Positions 41,918-53,413 of a stretch of 64,000 nucleotides of DNA are shown here, piece after piece. The notes below the pieces were generated by a model. The model made no database searches, was not told where the DNA came from, and worked only from the letters and a program-made list of their open reading frames with translations. Source of the DNA: Staphylococcus equorum. Lineage in GTDB: Bacteria > Bacillota > Bacilli > Staphylococcales > Staphylococcaceae. The translations under genes and the position numbers were made by a program. Every line of letters begins with the position of its first letter. The first letter of the stretch is position 1. The stretch is taken from the NCBI RefSeq assembly GCF_001747895.1, contig NZ_LNNB01000009.1, positions 766,033 through 830,032 on the forward strand. Reading direction: 5' to 3'.

Positions 41918-42946
41918 TTATACCCCCAATAATTGAATTGGTTGATCACTTTTAACGATTTCACCAATTTGGTATGCCTTTACTTGTTGTTGTTCCAATA
42001 TATTTAACACTGCTGCTTCATTTTCTTTGTCTACAATTAATGTAAAGCCAATGCCCATGTTAAAAACATTATACATTTCTTCAGTTGAGATTTCCCCTTG
42101 TGTTTGTAACCAGTCAAATATTTGCGGTGTTGGGAATTTTGACACATTAATTTTTGCTGTAACTCCTTCAGGTAATGCTCTAGGAATGTTTTCATAGAAA
42201 CCACCACCAGTAATATGCGTCATTGCATGGATTTTCACTGCATCTTTTACAGCAAGCACTGGTTTAACATATAAACGTGTAGGTTCTAAAAAGACATTTA
42301 AGAATGTGCGTTGTTCATCAAACTTATCATTTAAATTAATTCCTGATTTGTTAATTAAATTTCTAACTAAACTATAACCATTTGAATGAATACCACTAGA
42401 TTCAAGACCTATAATAACTTGTCCTGGTGCAACTGAAGTGCCATCGATATATTCATCTTTTTCTACAGCGCCTACAGCAAAACCTGCTAAATCATATTCT
42501 CCTTCGTGATACATTTCTCCCATTTCAGCTGTTTCTCCACCAATAAGTGCAGTGTTTGTTTCTTCACAGCCATCGCTTACCCCTTTGACAATCTGTTCAA
42601 CGACTTCTGGAATTACTTTATGTGTTGCAATATAATCTAAGAAATAAAGTGGCTCTGCACCGGTCGTTAAAATATCATTCACACACATTGCAACGGCATC
42701 GACACCTATCGTATCGTGCTTATTGTTATCTATAGCTAATTTCAACTTTGTTCCAACACCATCAGTTCCTGAGACAAGTAAGGGCGCTTTCATATTCAAT
42801 TGCGACAAATCAAATGTTGCACCGAAACCGCCAAGTCCACCAAGTACTTCCTTACGCATCGTTCTTTTAACATGACTCGACATACGTTCTACCGCTTCAT
42901 AACCTGCGTTAATGTCGACACCTGCTTGTTGGTATGCTTTAGACAT
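41918..42946 (-). CDS. purM: Phosphoribosylformylglycinamidine cyclo-ligase (AIR synthetase)
   Basis: Closes the imidazole ring, 342 residues. Begins [22 protein letters not shown] and has [15 protein letters not shown] (about residues 57-71), [14 protein letters not shown] and the later [16 protein letters not shown]. Overlaps purF by 8 bp. Confidence 0.97.
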   Translation of the reverse strand: MSKAYQQAGVDINAGYEAVERMSSHVKRTMRKEVLGGLGGFGATFDLSQLNMKAPLLVSGTDGVGTKLKLAIDNNKHDTIGVDAVAMCVNDILTTGAEPLYFLDYIATHKVIPEVVEQIVKGVSDGCEETNTALIGGETAEMGEMYHEGEYDLAGFAVGAVEKDEYIDGTSVAPGQVIIGLESSGIHSNGYSLVRNLINKSGINLNDKFDEQRTFLNVFLEPTRLYVKPVLAVKDAVKIHAMTHITGGGFYENIPRALPEGVTAKINVSKFPTPQIFDWLQTQGEISTEEMYNVFNMGIGFTLIVDKENEAAVLNILEQQQVKAYQIGEIVKSDQPIQLLGV

Positions 42947-44426
42947 TTAAATTCCCCTCTTTATCAAAGTATTGTGTATGATTTGCTAAATATTCTTTTT
43001 GACGTTCACTTAAATGCTCTAGATAGTCTGACTCATAGTCATAAAGTCCAGCTGGGTAATCTCCAGTAAAACTTTCCACACATAAACCACTGTAAGGTGC
43101 ATCTTCATTCAGACCAATAGATTGAATAAGCCCATTGACAGTTAAGTATGCTAAAGAATCTGATCCAATATGGTCACTAATTTCTTGAGGCGATTTATTC
43201 GCAGAAATCAGTTCAGCTGTTGTCGAGACGTCTATACCATAAAAACTTGGAAACATAAACTCTGGCGAAGCAATACGAACGTGCACTTCATTAGCGCCTG
43301 CGTCTTTTAGCATTTGTACAATGCGTCTACTTGTCGTACCTCTTACAATGGAATCATCTACAAGTACAATATTTTTATTATGAACGATATCTTTAACTGC
43401 AGACAGCTTAACTCGTACGCCCTGCTCTCGTAATTCTTGTGTAGGTTGAATAAATGTACGCGCTACGTATTGATTTTTAACAAGTCCCATCTCATAAGGT
43501 AATCCGCTTTCCTCTGCGTAACCTGAAGCCGCAGATAGAGAAGAATTAGGTACACCAATGACCATATCCGCATTGTCAGCTGGACTTTCTTGGGCAAGCT
43601 GTTTACCTGATTGTTTTCTAATTGCATGAACATTTTTACCAGCAATCGTAGAATCAGGTCTTGCGAAATAAATATATTCCATTGCTGAAATTGCAGTTGT
43701 CGTATGTCTTGTATAAGACTCTACTCTAATACCCTCGTCATTAATCACAACATATTCACCTGCATGAATATCTTGCACAAATTCTGCGCCTAGTACATCA
43801 ATCGCACATGTTTCACTAGCAATGATATATGCACCAGTCTTCATTTTGCCTACAACTAACGGGCGAATTGCATTAGGGTCAACTGCACCATACAACGCAT
43901 CTTTTGTTAATAATGCGAAAGTGAAGCCACCTTTGATTTTTCTCAAGCTTTCTTGAAGCGCATCTTCAAAGGTTGGCGCCTTACTTCTACGTATTAAATG
44001 CATAATTACTTCTGTATCTGATGAAGAATGGAAAATAGACCCCTGATGTTCTAATGATCTTTTTAAACTTTGTGCATTAATTAGATTACCGTTATGACAA
44101 ACGGCGGCACTCATATCATAAAAATGATATAAAAATGGTTGGATATTTTCTATTCCTTTATTACCAGAAGTGGCATAACGTACATGACCGATTGCATGTT
44201 TATAGGATTTAAAAGATTCAAGTTGGGTATCTGAAATTGCTTCAGTAAGTAAACCCATACCGCGTTGCCCAACAAGTGATTCGCCATCCGAACACACGAT
44301 ACCAGCGCCTTCTTGGCCACGATGTTGTAAACTGTGTAACCCCATATATGTTAACTGTGCAGCTTCTGGATGATCCCAAATTCCAAATACACCACACTCT
44401 TCATTTAATCCACTGTAGTCATACAT
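42939..44426 (-). CDS. purF: Amidophosphoribosyltransferase
   Basis: First committed step, making phosphoribosylamine from PRPP and glutamine. The first ten residues are a propeptide that would be removed to expose the catalytic Cys of CGVFGIW. The glutaminase part shows [15 protein letters not shown]. The PRPP site is [19 protein letters not shown] (about residues 347-365). 495 residues, normal. The start overlaps purL by 22 bp and has GGAAGGGG upstream. Confidence 0.97.
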   Translation of the reverse strand: MYDYSGLNEECGVFGIWDHPEAAQLTYMGLHSLQHRGQEGAGIVCSDGESLVGQRGMGLLTEAISDTQLESFKSYKHAIGHVRYATSGNKGIENIQPFLYHFYDMSAAVCHNGNLINAQSLKRSLEHQGSIFHSSSDTEVIMHLIRRSKAPTFEDALQESLRKIKGGFTFALLTKDALYGAVDPNAIRPLVVGKMKTGAYIIASETCAIDVLGAEFVQDIHAGEYVVINDEGIRVESYTRHTTTAISAMEYIYFARPDSTIAGKNVHAIRKQSGKQLAQESPADNADMVIGVPNSSLSAASGYAEESGLPYEMGLVKNQYVARTFIQPTQELREQGVRVKLSAVKDIVHNKNIVLVDDSIVRGTTSRRIVQMLKDAGANEVHVRIASPEFMFPSFYGIDVSTTAELISANKSPQEISDHIGSDSLAYLTVNGLIQSIGLNEDAPYSGLCVESFTGDYPAGLYDYESDYLEHLSERQKEYLANHTQYFDKEGNLNV

Positions 44427-46594
44427 TTAGGAATAGCCCCTTCCCATAATTCATTCAGATTTTTAACTTCTCGCGTTACTTGAACTTCCTTGTTTGATAC
44501 GAGGAATTGGCCGTCTTGAGTTAACTTACCAATTTCTACTGCGTTTTCTACATCGAACGATTGACCTTCTTTAACTGCAACAACATAACGTCCTTGTGTT
44601 TCACTGAAAAGTTGTTCGTTTGTAATATCTAAATTAACGTTCATGCCTAATTGATGATATGCACTTATTCGTGCCAATGTCACTAATAACCCACCCTTAC
44701 CAACTGTTTGTACATGTGACGCAACACCATTACGAATTGTTTGTTTAATAGCTTCGCCTTTACGTACTTCATCTGATAAATCAATCGCTTCAAACTCATG
44801 ATTGACCTCTTTGTAAAGTAGTTTCTCAATTTGACTTCCGCCAAAATCATCTTTTGTTTCACCAACAATGTATAAAGTATCTCCTGCATGCGGCGTAAAT
44901 TCATTTAGATATTGAATATCTTCAATTAATCCAACCATACCTACAACCGGTGTTGGGAAAATAGATGCTTCTCTATTTTCGTTATATAATGACACGTTAC
45001 CAGACACGACAGGGGTGCTTAAAACTTCACAAGCTTCTGCCATACCTTTTGTTGAGTCTGCAAGTTGTTGATAGATTTCTTTATTTTCTGGAGAACCATA
45101 ATTCAAACAATCTGTCATAGCTAATGGTGTAGCACCTACAGATATTAAATTGCGATATGCTTCAGCAACGACCATTTTCCCGCCTTCATATGGATTATTA
45201 AAGACGTAACGTGCTTCGCCATCGATTGTTGATGCGATAGCTTTATTTGTACCTTCAACACGTACTACAGATGATTGTAAACCTGGTTTAACAATAGTAT
45301 TTGCACCGACTTGTTGGTCGTATTGTTCGTATAAATAACGTTTTGATGCAATCGTAGGATGTTGTAGTAATTGGTCAAACACATTTTCTACATCAATATT
45401 GCTATAATCATTTTTTGCTGTATTATATTCTGGCGCTTCACCTTCTAGAGTGTATACAGGTGCTTCGTCTGATAACGGTTGTACTGGTATGTCAGCATAT
45501 ACTTCGTCTTCATAAGTAAGAACAAAGCGATCTGTATCTGTTACCTCACCAATTACTGCGCTATCTAGTTCATGTTTGTCGAATAATTCTAAAAATTTAT
45601 CTTCTGTACCTTTTTCAACTACAAGTAGCATACGTTCTTGTGTTTCAGAGAGCATCATTTCATATGGTGAAATGCCTTCTTCTCTCGTCGGTACATTTTC
45701 AAGTTTAAGATGTAAGCCACTGCCACCTTTTGCTGCCATCTCTGAAGATGAGGACGTAAGTCCGGCTGCACCCATATCTTGTATACCTACAAGTTCATCA
45801 AATGTAATTGCTTCGAGCGTTGCTTCCATTAATTTTTTACCAACAAATGGATCACCAATTTGAACAGATGGTCGTTTACTTTCACTATCTTCACTTAGTT
45901 CTTCAGAAGCGAATGTAGCACCATGAATACCATCACGGCCGGTTTTTAATCCAACATAGATGACTGGGTTGCCTTCACCTTTAGCAGTCCCTTTTTGAAT
46001 CATATCGTGGTCAATAACACCCACACACATAGCATTAACTAAGGGGTTACCATCATATCTACTATCGAATTCAATTTCGCCTGCAGTAGTCGGGATACCA
46101 ATACAGTTACCATAACCGCCAATACCAGCGACAACACCACGTAATAAACGACGATTTTGTTTCTCTGTTAATTCACCGAAGCGTAAACTATTTAATAAAT
46201 TGATAGGTCTTGCACCCATAGAAACAATATCTCTAATGATACCGCCAACACCTGTAGCTGCGCCTTGGTAGGGTTCTACTGCTGAAGGATGATTATGTGA
46301 TTCAACCTTGAATACTACTGCTTGTTCATCGCCAATATCTACAACACCAGCGCCTTCACCTGGTCCCATCAATACATGTTTACCAGTAGTTGGAAATTGT
46401 GTTAAAAATGGTTTTGAATGTTTGTATGAACAATGTTCACTCCACATTACAGAAAAAATACCTATTTCAGTAAAATTAGGTTCACGTCCTAAGATTTCAC
46501 AAACTTTATCGTATTCTTTATCAGTTAAACCCATATCTTTATATAAGCGCTCTAATTTAATTTCCTCTGAACTTGGCTCTAAAAATTTAGACAT
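44405..46594 (-). CDS. purL: Phosphoribosylformylglycinamidine synthase subunit PurL
   Basis: Catalytic subunit of the three-part FGAM synthase (PurL, PurQ, PurS), 729 residues, the short Gram-positive form. Motifs include [14 protein letters not shown] (about residues 50-63), [20 protein letters not shown] and [17 protein letters not shown]. Overlaps purQ by 8 bp, so the complex subunits are produced in coupled fashion. Confidence 0.97.
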   Translation of the reverse strand: MSKFLEPSSEEIKLERLYKDMGLTDKEYDKVCEILGREPNFTEIGIFSVMWSEHCSYKHSKPFLTQFPTTGKHVLMGPGEGAGVVDIGDEQAVVFKVESHNHPSAVEPYQGAATGVGGIIRDIVSMGARPINLLNSLRFGELTEKQNRRLLRGVVAGIGGYGNCIGIPTTAGEIEFDSRYDGNPLVNAMCVGVIDHDMIQKGTAKGEGNPVIYVGLKTGRDGIHGATFASEELSEDSESKRPSVQIGDPFVGKKLMEATLEAITFDELVGIQDMGAAGLTSSSSEMAAKGGSGLHLKLENVPTREEGISPYEMMLSETQERMLLVVEKGTEDKFLELFDKHELDSAVIGEVTDTDRFVLTYEDEVYADIPVQPLSDEAPVYTLEGEAPEYNTAKNDYSNIDVENVFDQLLQHPTIASKRYLYEQYDQQVGANTIVKPGLQSSVVRVEGTNKAIASTIDGEARYVFNNPYEGGKMVVAEAYRNLISVGATPLAMTDCLNYGSPENKEIYQQLADSTKGMAEACEVLSTPVVSGNVSLYNENREASIFPTPVVGMVGLIEDIQYLNEFTPHAGDTLYIVGETKDDFGGSQIEKLLYKEVNHEFEAIDLSDEVRKGEAIKQTIRNGVASHVQTVGKGGLLVTLARISAYHQLGMNVNLDITNEQLFSETQGRYVVAVKEGQSFDVENAVEIGKLTQDGQFLVSNKEVQVTREVKNLNELWEGAIPKCMTTVD

Positions 46595-47258
46595 TTTGTT
46601 CCCTCCAACTATTTACCATTGCTTCAAATAATTTCACTCCACTATCAGTGCCTAAAATTGACTCAATTGCGCGTTCTGGATGTGGCATCATACCGCACAC
46701 ATTTCCTTTTTCGTTAATAATTCCGGCTATGTCATTATACGAACCATTCGGATTGTCCAGATATTTTAAAATAATTTGATTGTTGGCTTCTAATGCTTCA
46801 TACATTTCTGGCGTACAATAATAGTGACCTTCACCATGTGCAACTGGATAAATTACTTCTTCATTCGCTTCATATAAATTGGTATACATCGTTTTATTAT
46901 TTATAACTTTTAAAGTTTCATTACGGCTAACAAATAAATGAGAATCGTTATGCAATAATGCACCTGGTAACAATCCAATTTCAGTCAAAATTTGAAAACC
47001 ATTGCATACACCTAAAACCGGTTTCCCTTCATTTGCAAAACGTTTAACTTCTTCTGTAATCGGTGCAACACTCGCCATCGCACCTGAGCGTAAATAGTCC
47101 CCGAATGAGAAGCCGCCAGGTATAAGTACACCATCAAACCCTTCTAAAGAAGTATTTCTATAATCTACAAATTCTGCTTGGACACCAGCTTTCACTGCCG
47201 CGTTATACATATCTCGGTCACAGTTTGATCCTGGAAATTTCAACACTGCAAATTTCAT
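46587..47258 (-). CDS. purQ: FGAM synthase glutaminase subunit PurQ
   Basis: Class I glutamine amidotransferase that feeds ammonia to PurL. 223 residues with the catalytic Cys in [13 protein letters not shown] (about residues 80-92), His/Glu in MMPHPERA and the N-terminal [13 protein letters not shown]. Shares one base with purS. Confidence 0.97.
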   Translation of the reverse strand: MKFAVLKFPGSNCDRDMYNAAVKAGVQAEFVDYRNTSLEGFDGVLIPGGFSFGDYLRSGAMASVAPITEEVKRFANEGKPVLGVCNGFQILTEIGLLPGALLHNDSHLFVSRNETLKVINNKTMYTNLYEANEEVIYPVAHGEGHYYCTPEMYEALEANNQIILKYLDNPNGSYNDIAGIINEKGNVCGMMPHPERAIESILGTDSGVKLFEAMVNSWREQNV

Positions 47259-47518
47259 TAAGCTTTCTCTCCTTCATCCAAAACTTTGTAACTATATTCT
47301 TCAATTACAGTATTAGCAAATAATTTTTCACTTAGTGTTGTAATGACATTGTGTACAGCTTCGTCAGTTGCTTCATCAATTGTCATATATAAAACTTTAC
47401 CTACACGAATATCGTTTACTTGTTTATATCCTAAATCATGTACTGCGCGGTTTAACGCTTGTCCTTGTGTATCCAGTACTTGCGGTTGTAAAGTGATGTG
47501 TAATTCGATTGTTTTCAT
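47258..47518 (-). CDS. purS: FGAM synthase subunit PurS
   Basis: Small 86-residue bridging subunit between PurL and PurQ. The sequence [18 protein letters not shown] and the beta strand after it are PurS-typical. It follows purC by 2 bp. Confidence 0.96.
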   Translation of the reverse strand: MKTIELHITLQPQVLDTQGQALNRAVHDLGYKQVNDIRVGKVLYMTIDEATDEAVHNVITTLSEKLFANTVIEEYSYKVLDEGEKA

Positions 47519-47520
47519 TT

Positions 47521-48222
47521 TTATAATGCCTCCAATTTATTTAAGAAAGTTTGATATGTTTCAATAATTGATCCCGTGTCCTCACGATATACATCTTTAT
47601 CAAAATTTGTATCGCTATGTTTATCCCATATGCGACAAGTGTCTGGTGAAATTTCGTCAGCTAATATTATTTGACCATCTGTCGTACTCCCAAATTCAAT
47701 TTTAAAGTCTACTAACCTTAAATCCATTTTATCCATTAACTGAACAAGTATCGCGTTTATTTCTTTAGCCGCTTCTTTTAAAATAGCAATTTCATCATCT
47801 GTTGCTATGTGTAATAATTTAATATGATCTTCAGTAATCAATGGATCATTTAAATCATCATTTTTATAGAAAAACTCTACGAGTGGAGCATCAAATTCAT
47901 GGCCTTTTTCAAAACCTAATCTCTTTGTTATAGAACCAGTTGCAATATTTCTTACTACTACTTCCAAAGGAATAATATCTACCAATTTCACAAGTTGTTC
48001 AGTTTCAGAAGTTTGTTCAATAAAGTGACTATTCACGCCTTGAGCTTTTATAAAATTAAAAATTCTAGAAGTAATTTGATTGTTTAATCGTCCTTTACCT
48101 TCTATGAAATCTTTTTTAGCCCCATTTCCAGCTGTCACTTCATCTTTATATTCAACGCGTAGTATTTCAGGTTCTCCAGTTGAAAAAATTCTTTTCGCTT
48201 TCCCTTCATATAACAAAGACAT
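47521..48222 (-). CDS. purC: SAICAR synthetase
   Basis: Adds aspartate to CAIR, 233 residues. Starts [13 protein letters not shown]; contains [12 protein letters not shown], the conserved [20 protein letters not shown] (about residues 175-194) and RIWDKHSD. Shares one base with purK. Confidence 0.97.
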   Translation of the reverse strand: MSLLYEGKAKRIFSTGEPEILRVEYKDEVTAGNGAKKDFIEGKGRLNNQITSRIFNFIKAQGVNSHFIEQTSETEQLVKLVDIIPLEVVVRNIATGSITKRLGFEKGHEFDAPLVEFFYKNDDLNDPLITEDHIKLLHIATDDEIAILKEAAKEINAILVQLMDKMDLRLVDFKIEFGSTTDGQIILADEISPDTCRIWDKHSDTNFDKDVYREDTGSIIETYQTFLNKLEAL

Positions 48223-49355
48223 TAGTTGTATCTCCCTTCAAATGTGTTTAACAATGTTTCTTCAGAACGAGTCACATCATCAGTTAAAACAGTTAAATGA
48301 CCCATTTTTCTATCTGCTTTACGAGTGTTTTTACCATATATATGCACATGCCAGTCTGGATGATCAGCAAATTGATCTTCTAAAAGATCTAAATCTCTAC
48401 CTAATAAATTCATCATTACTGCAGGTTTTAGCAATTCAATAGATTGCGGTAATTTTTGTCCTGTAATCGCTAATATATGTGTGTCAAATTGAGAGTAATC
48501 ACATGCTTCTATAGAATAATGTCCCGAATTATGTGGTCTCGGTGCAATTTCATTAACATATAAATGATTGTGTGCATCGATAAAGAATTCCACTGTAAAT
48601 GTGCCTACAAAATGGATGTGGTCAACAATTTTTTTAACTTCATTTTGTGCTGCCTGTTCTTTTTCGATATCTGTACGGGCTGGTACAATTGTTTTAAATA
48701 GTATTTGATTTTGATGTTCATTTTCTTGGAGTGGAAAGTACGTGATTTGGTTATCATTGCCAATCGTCACTGTAAGTGAAACTTCTTTTTTTAAGTCTAG
48801 AAATTGTTCGGCTACACATTCTTGTTCATCAACAAGCAACTTTGCTTCATCAATATTAGTTGAGTCTTTAACCAAAACTTGGCCTTTCCCATCATAACCA
48901 CCGAAACGTGTTTTTACGATAAATGGATAACCAATGGTTTCAATTGCTTGATTCAAATCACTTGGTTCAGATAATTGAACGAATGGTGCAATTTGAGTTT
49001 GTGCTGCTTGCAATGTTTGTTTTTCAGTCAATCGGTCTTGTAGCAACTGAATTGCTTGGTAGCCTTGAGGAATATTGTATTTTGAGACTAGTGTTTGCAG
49101 TTGACTAGCTGAAATGTTTTCAAATTCGTAAGTAATGACGTCCGATGATTCACCAAGTTGATTTAAAGCTTCTTGATTATCATAAGCGGCATTAATAAAT
49201 TCATGGGCAACATATTGACATGGGCACGCTTGATCAGGATCGAGTACAATAACTTTAAACCCCATTTTTTGTGCAGATTGTGCCATCATTTTACCCAGCT
49301 GACCTCCGCCAATAATGCCAATAGTGGAACCGAATTTTAATTTACTGAAGCTCAT
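48222..49355 (-). CDS. purK: N5-carboxyaminoimidazole ribonucleotide synthase
   Basis: ATP-grasp enzyme acting before PurE. 377 residues from the ATG at 49355, overlapping purE by 14 bp; a GTG four codons earlier is an alternative. Begins with [20 protein letters not shown] and contains [14 protein letters not shown] (about residues 155-168) and [19 protein letters not shown]. Confidence 0.95.
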   Translation of the reverse strand: MSFSKLKFGSTIGIIGGGQLGKMMAQSAQKMGFKVIVLDPDQACPCQYVAHEFINAAYDNQEALNQLGESSDVITYEFENISASQLQTLVSKYNIPQGYQAIQLLQDRLTEKQTLQAAQTQIAPFVQLSEPSDLNQAIETIGYPFIVKTRFGGYDGKGQVLVKDSTNIDEAKLLVDEQECVAEQFLDLKKEVSLTVTIGNDNQITYFPLQENEHQNQILFKTIVPARTDIEKEQAAQNEVKKIVDHIHFVGTFTVEFFIDAHNHLYVNEIAPRPHNSGHYSIEACDYSQFDTHILAITGQKLPQSIELLKPAVMMNLLGRDLDLLEDQFADHPDWHVHIYGKNTRKADRKMGHLTVLTDDVTRSEETLLNTFEGRYN

Positions 49356-49824
49356 GTTGCATTTCACTCACTTTCTCAACTAATGATTTTTCGAAATTTT
49401 CCAAATTCTTTTGGACTTTTTTATTGCCAATGCTTAAAATCCTAGCCGCTAACACGCCTGCATTCTTGGCACCAGCTTTGCCTATTGCAGTTGTTGCTAC
49501 TGGTATACCTCCAGGCATTTGAACGATAGATAATAGCGAATCTAATCCTTTTAAACTTTTTGACTCGATTGGCACCCCAATCACAGGTAATGTTGTCATT
49601 GATGCTACCATACCTGGTAAATGTGCTGCACCACCTGCTCCAGCAATAATGACGTCGTACCCTTTGTCTCTTGCTTCTTTAGAAAATTCAAACATTAATT
49701 GTGGCGTACGATGCGCTGAAACTACTTTTTTATTGTAAGGAATTTCTAATTGATCTAGCATAAGGCAACTTTCTTTCATTGTCTCCCAATCAGAAGAACT
49801 CCCCATTATAACTACCACTTTCAC
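49342..49824 (-). CDS. purE: N5-CAIR mutase
   Basis: First gene of the pur operon, 160 residues. The start is GTG at 49824, giving [16 protein letters not shown] as in relatives; AAAGGGTG stands just upstream. The frame extends 23 codons further but those contain the leader. Substrate loop [12 protein letters not shown] and [14 protein letters not shown] are present. The operon runs purEKCSQLFMNHD to 38592, all with overlaps or short gaps. Confidence 0.96.
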   Translation of the reverse strand: MKVVVIMGSSSDWETMKESCLMLDQLEIPYNKKVVSAHRTPQLMFEFSKEARDKGYDVIIAGAGGAAHLPGMVASMTTLPVIGVPIESKSLKGLDSLLSIVQMPGGIPVATTAIGKAGAKNAGVLAARILSIGNKKVQKNLENFEKSLVEKVSEMQHELQ

Positions 49825-49915
49825 AATGAACACCCTTTCAGAAATTTGAAATGTTACTACTATTAGATGTATATTACAGATATAGCATAACAACTAAACG
49901 ATGGTTTTTCAATCA

Positions 49916-49928
49916 AAAATCGAACTTT
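49916..49928 (+). promoter_or_regulatory. PurBox-like site in the purE-folD divergent region
   Basis: AAAATCGAACTTT matches the PurR box AWWWCCGAACWWT at 12 of 13 positions. It lies about 95 bp from the purE start and 100 bp from the folD start, where one PurR site could serve both units. I do not find a clear second inverted box at the usual distance. Confidence 0.4.
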
Positions 49929-50028
49929 AAATCAAAAAAAAGATCCAATCTACGTCTTTTGGTTGTTATTCATCAAGTTTTTTATGTTAAAGTTAAGTAA
50001 AGTACACACATTGGAGGAGGATTTTTTC

Positions 50029-50886
50029 ATGGTCGCTAAAATTTTAGACGGAAAACAAATTGCAAAAGATTACAGACAAGGTCTTAAAGATCAAGTTGAA
50101 GCATTGCAATCTAAGGGTTACACACCTAAATTATCTGTAATACTTGTAGGTAACGATGGTGCAAGTCAAAGTTATGTAAATTCTAAAAAGAAAGCAGCAG
50201 AAAAAATTGGTATGATTTCTGAAATCGTACATTTAGATGAATCAACATCTGAAGAAGACGTTCTAAACGAACTTAAACGTTTAAATGAAGATGATACTGT
50301 GAGCGGTATATTAGTACAAGTACCTTTACCAAAACAAGTAAGCGAACAAAAAGTTATAGAATCTATAGATCCAGCAAAAGATGTGGATGGCTTCCACCCT
50401 GAAAATATTGGTAAACTTTATATAGACCAACAAACTTTCGTTCCATGTACACCATTAGGTATTATGGAATTATTGAATCATGCTGACATTGATTTAGAAG
50501 GAAAAGATGCAGTTGTTATCGGACGTAGTCATATCGTAGGACAACCTGTATCTAAATTATTATTACAAAAAAATGCTTCTGTTACGATTCTTCATTCAAG
50601 AACTAAGGATATGCACAGTCATTTAAAAAATGCTGATGTCATCGTTAGTGCTGTCGGTCGTCCAGGATTAGTTACAAAAGAAGATGTCAAAGAAGGCGCA
50701 GTTGTGATTGATGTTGGTAACACGCCAGACGAAAATGGTAAATTAAAAGGTGATATTGCTTACGATGAAGTAAAAGAAGTTGCAGGTGCAATTACTCCAG
50801 TTCCTGGTGGCGTTGGCCCAATGACTATTACTATGGTTTTAAATAATACACTTATGGCGGAAAAAATGCGTAGAGGCATTGAATAA
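50029..50886 (+). CDS. folD: Methylenetetrahydrofolate dehydrogenase/cyclohydrolase
   Basis: Bifunctional enzyme that makes 10-formyl-THF for PurN and PurH. 285 residues from the ATG at 50029 after a GGAGGAGG site; the upstream 22 codons are leader. Visible are the signature around [15 protein letters not shown] with the catalytic Tyr and Lys, [26 protein letters not shown] (NADP-binding) and the C-terminal [11 protein letters not shown]. Divergent from the pur operon, which fits shared control. Confidence 0.97.
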   Translation: MVAKILDGKQIAKDYRQGLKDQVEALQSKGYTPKLSVILVGNDGASQSYVNSKKKAAEKIGMISEIVHLDESTSEEDVLNELKRLNEDDTVSGILVQVPLPKQVSEQKVIESIDPAKDVDGFHPENIGKLYIDQQTFVPCTPLGIMELLNHADIDLEGKDAVVIGRSHIVGQPVSKLLLQKNASVTILHSRTKDMHSHLKNADVIVSAVGRPGLVTKEDVKEGAVVIDVGNTPDENGKLKGDIAYDEVKEVAGAITPVPGGVGPMTITMVLNNTLMAEKMRRGIE

Positions 50887-50932
50887 TCGTTCGAGAATGA
50901 TCAGTGCGTATTGTTACTATTAATATATGAAT

Positions 50933-50979
50933 AAAGAGAGGTTAGATATCACAAAGTGCAATCTAACCTCTCTTTTTTA
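50933..50979. terminator. Bidirectional terminator downstream of folD
   Basis: AAAGAGAGGTTAGAT pairs with ATCTAACCTCTCTTT (15 bp) around a 13-base loop, with a T-run on the plus strand and TTATTC on the minus. Confidence 0.9.
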
Positions 50980-51018
50980 TATAATATTCAAGATTCAAAT
51001 GCTTCATCTAAATAATAC

Positions 51019-51470
51019 TTACACAGCAACAATTATTTTAGGTATAAATAATTTAACATGTATTTTCAATTCATCGACGCCTATTTATCGTAAAGTTGTG
51101 ATAATAGATTTCAAGAAAAAGCTTCCTCCATATCCATATATTTCTAAATCTCTTAAAAAAACTGTTCCAGTTAAAATTTTGCTATATAACCTTTTTTCCG
51201 CTGTTGCTATGCTTTCTAACTTACTATTCATTTATTATGGTGTAGATAAATGAATAAAGTCATTTTCATTAAGCCCATCATATATTATTGAAGAAACTTC
51301 ACATTCATAATCTCTATTATCATCTCTTTTGACAGTATAAGTAAGTGATTTAAGTCATCTCCTACTATTAAATAGTGTCTTTTACATGGCATTCCAATTT
51401 TCCACTTTCTACAATAATATATCGCTTCGATCACTTCGATAAAAAATTGACTGAGATTTTCCGACGATAT
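51019..51470 (-). pseudogene. Possible decayed gene facing folD
   Basis: The 800-bp gap after folD has no intact gene, but the minus strand reads like broken coding sequence. One frame near 51345-51465 gives ENLSQFFIEVIEAIYYCRKW and then KRHYLIVGDDLNH. After a frame change comes YTVKRDDNRDYECEVSSIIY, then in-frame stops, MNSKLESIATAEKRLYSKIL, FLRDLEIYGYGG and, after another stop, IGVDELKIHVKLFIPKIIVA with a stop at 51019-51021. The bidirectional terminator at 50933-50979 would suit a convergent gene. I cannot name a family, and AT-rich noncoding DNA can mimic this. The 108-codon plus-strand frame across the same place (50927-51253) overlaps that terminator and looks like a shadow. Confidence 0.35.
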
Positions 51471-51702
51471 CTTTTAAATTTCAATTAAACCCCCTACGCT
51501 ACTTTCGTATAAAATTTTATATCATTTGAAGTTTGTTATGTCAAAATTCACAGAACGTTCAATTTACTAAATATTAACTGAAAATTACAGCTAGATTCAA
51601 AGTCATAAGTTATATTAGGACTATAGTACGATGTATTCTAAACTCATTTAAAGTATAGTATAGTTGAATAAAACAAATGACGGTCATACGGAGGTTAACG
51701 TT
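51471..51702. other. Intergenic region upstream of the secreted Ig-like protein gene
   Basis: AT-rich, with an 8-bp palindrome GAACGTTC near 51555 and TATAGTATAGTT shortly before the ribosome binding site, which may contain the -10. No gene seen. Confidence 0.35.
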
Positions 51703-52020
51703 ATGAACAAACTAATACAGTCATTATCAGCCTTAGGCGTATCTGCTACACTTGTGTCACCTAACTTAAGTGCAGAAGCTACTGATAATTCAACACCAGA
51801 ACTAAAAGGTACTAATGATACAATCATCGAAAAAGGTGACGATTACAATTTACTTAATGGTGTAAGTGCCTTTGATAAAGAAGATGGCGATTTAACTCAT
51901 AAAATTACCGTTGATGGAGATATAAATACAAATAAAACTGGAAAGTACAAAGTTGAATATAAAGTTGAAGATTCAAATGGCGCTATAAAAAAATCAATAC
52001 GTTATGTTGAAGTTAAGTAA
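51703..52020 (+). CDS. Secreted protein with a bacterial Ig-like (DUF5011-type) domain
   Basis: A 105-residue exported protein starting at the ATG at 51703 after CGGAGG; a 13-codon longer frame is rejected. A short signal peptide (MNKLIQSLSALGVSATLVSP) ends near LSAEA at residues 23-27. The mature part is one Ig-like fold: PELKGTNDTIIEKGDDYNLL, then GVSAFDKEDGDLTHKITVDG and TGKYKVEYKVEDSNG, as in DUF5011/HYR-type domains. No LPXTG or lipobox is present, so it is probably released. S. aureus has a similar gene, sometimes named chitinase-related, before qoxA. Function unknown. Confidence 0.8.
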   Translation: MNKLIQSLSALGVSATLVSPNLSAEATDNSTPELKGTNDTIIEKGDDYNLLNGVSAFDKEDGDLTHKITVDGDINTNKTGKYKVEYKVEDSNGAIKKSIRYVEVK

Positions 52021-52057
52021 CACATAGATTTCATACATAGTCTCAAGAAATCGTAAA

Positions 52058-52072
52058 TGATAACGATTATCA
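52058..52072. promoter_or_regulatory. Fur box upstream of qoxABCD
   Basis: TGATAACGATTATCA matches the 7-1-7 Fur consensus TGATAATNATTATCA at 14 of the 15 positions, counting the free central base. It lies 220 bp upstream of the qoxA start and 38 bp after the stop of the Ig-like gene. It could regulate a qox promoter by iron; no promoter is firmly mapped. Confidence 0.55.
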
Positions 52073-52152
52073 CAGTTTTTAAGACAAAATTACTCTTTCG
52101 ACTTAATTATGACACTTTTCACAAAATGTACACATAATTTTAACAAATCTTT

Positions 52153-52190
52153 AAAAGCCCGTCAGACATTGGTTCTGTTGGGTTTCTTTT
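52153..52190 (+). terminator. Terminator-like hairpin between the Ig-like gene and qoxA
   Basis: AAGCCC and CAGA pair with TCTG and GGGTTT, with small mismatches, followed by CTTTT. If the qox promoter lies at the Fur box, this would be a leader attenuator; otherwise it ends the upstream gene. Confidence 0.55.
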
Positions 52191-52291
52191 AATTTTACAA
52201 TAATTTTTTTCGCACAAACACTTGTAATAATTGCGTAATATCTTAAAATTGATGTTAAGCCCTACAATTGTAGTATTAGGAGGTCAAAAAA

Positions 52292-53413
52292 GTGTCAAAA
52301 TTTAAGTCTTTGCTTCTACTCTTTGGCTCGCTAATTTTACTTAGTGGTTGTGAGAATGTAGAAGTTTTAAACCCAAAAGGGCCAATGGCAAGTGATACGA
52401 AGTTCTTGATTATCTATTCAATCATCTTCATGCTTGCTATAGTTGTCGCTGTAATTCTCTTGTTCACAGTCTTTCTATACAAATATAGAATGGGCAAGAC
52501 AGAGGAAACAGGAAAGATGCACCATAGTTTTTTACTTGAATCGATCTGGTTCATTATTCCAATAATCATTGTAATTGCTATAGCCATTCCAACGGTTAAA
52601 TCACTTTACATGTATGAGGAAACACCAGACAAAGAGGATGATCCTATTGTAGTTTATGCTACAAGCGCTGGTTTCAAGTGGTTCTTTAGTTATCCTGAAG
52701 AAAAAATTGAAACTGTTAATCACTTAACAATACCGAAAGATCGTCCGGTTGTTTTCAAACTCCAATCAATGGATACGATGACAAGTTTCTGGATTCCACA
52801 ACTTGGTGGTCAGAAATACGCGATGACAGGTATGACGATGGACTGGACATTAACATCCAGTGAAGAAGGTACGTTCCGTGGACGTAACTCAAACTTCAAT
52901 GGCGAAGGTTTTTCTCGTCAAACTTTCGATGTTAACTCAGTAAGTCAAAGTGAATTTAATGATTGGGTCAAAGATGCTCAAAGTAAAAAAGAGTTAGATC
53001 AAGATACATTTGATAAGCAACTTTTACCAACTACTGAAAATGAAGAGTTAACTTTCAGTGGTACCCATCTAGCATTTGTTGATCCTGCAGCAGATCCTGA
53101 GTATATTTTCCACGCTTATGATCGCTACAACTACGTACAAAAAGATCCGAACTTTAACACTGAAGAAGAATTAACTGAAGATGTGTTAGATGAACCCGAT
53201 CAACCTGCACGTAAACCGCAAATCACAAATGCGAACTATGAGAGACATGGTATGAAAGCCATGATTCTTGGCAACGATGAACCATACAACAGTGAATTCA
53301 AAGACGAGGAAACACATAACGTCGAGGAAATGGACAAAATCTCTAAAGGTGCTAAAGACGAAAAAGTATCTGAAATAGAGAAAAAAGAGCATGAATCTGG
53401 AGGTGGACATTAA
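52292..53413 (+). CDS. qoxA: Cytochrome aa3 quinol oxidase subunit II
   Basis: Quinol-oxidase subunit II, a lipoprotein with two helices. GTG start at 52292 after AGGAGG. The signal ends in LLSGC (Cys at residue 20). Two membrane segments lie at about 37-60 and 82-102, then a cupredoxin-like outer domain with [15 protein letters not shown]. The Cys/His set of a CuA centre is missing, as expected for a quinol rather than cytochrome c oxidase. The C-terminal 80 residues are strongly charged. First gene of qoxABCD; stop overlaps qoxB by one base. Confidence 0.95.
   Translation: MSKFKSLLLLFGSLILLSGCENVEVLNPKGPMASDTKFLIIYSIIFMLAIVVAVILLFTVFLYKYRMGKTEETGKMHHSFLLESIWFIIPIIIVIAIAIPTVKSLYMYEETPDKEDDPIVVYATSAGFKWFFSYPEEKIETVNHLTIPKDRPVVFKLQSMDTMTSFWIPQLGGQKYAMTGMTMDWTLTSSEEGTFRGRNSNFNGEGFSRQTFDVNSVSQSEFNDWVKDAQSKKELDQDTFDKQLLPTTENEELTFSGTHLAFVDPAADPEYIFHAYDRYNYVQKDPNFNTEEELTEDVLDEPDQPARKPQITNANYERHGMKAMILGNDEPYNSEFKDEETHNVEEMDKISKGAKDEKVSEIEKKEHESGGGH

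Noticed and set aside
50927..51253. 108-codon plus-strand frame after folD
   Set aside because: Starts inside the folD terminator hairpin, lacks a ribosome binding site and has no protein-like features; the minus-strand remnant explains the open frame better.
51553..51560. GAACGTTC as a LexA site
   Set aside because: The LexA box needs a four-base spacer (CGAAC-N4-GTTCG); this palindrome has none.
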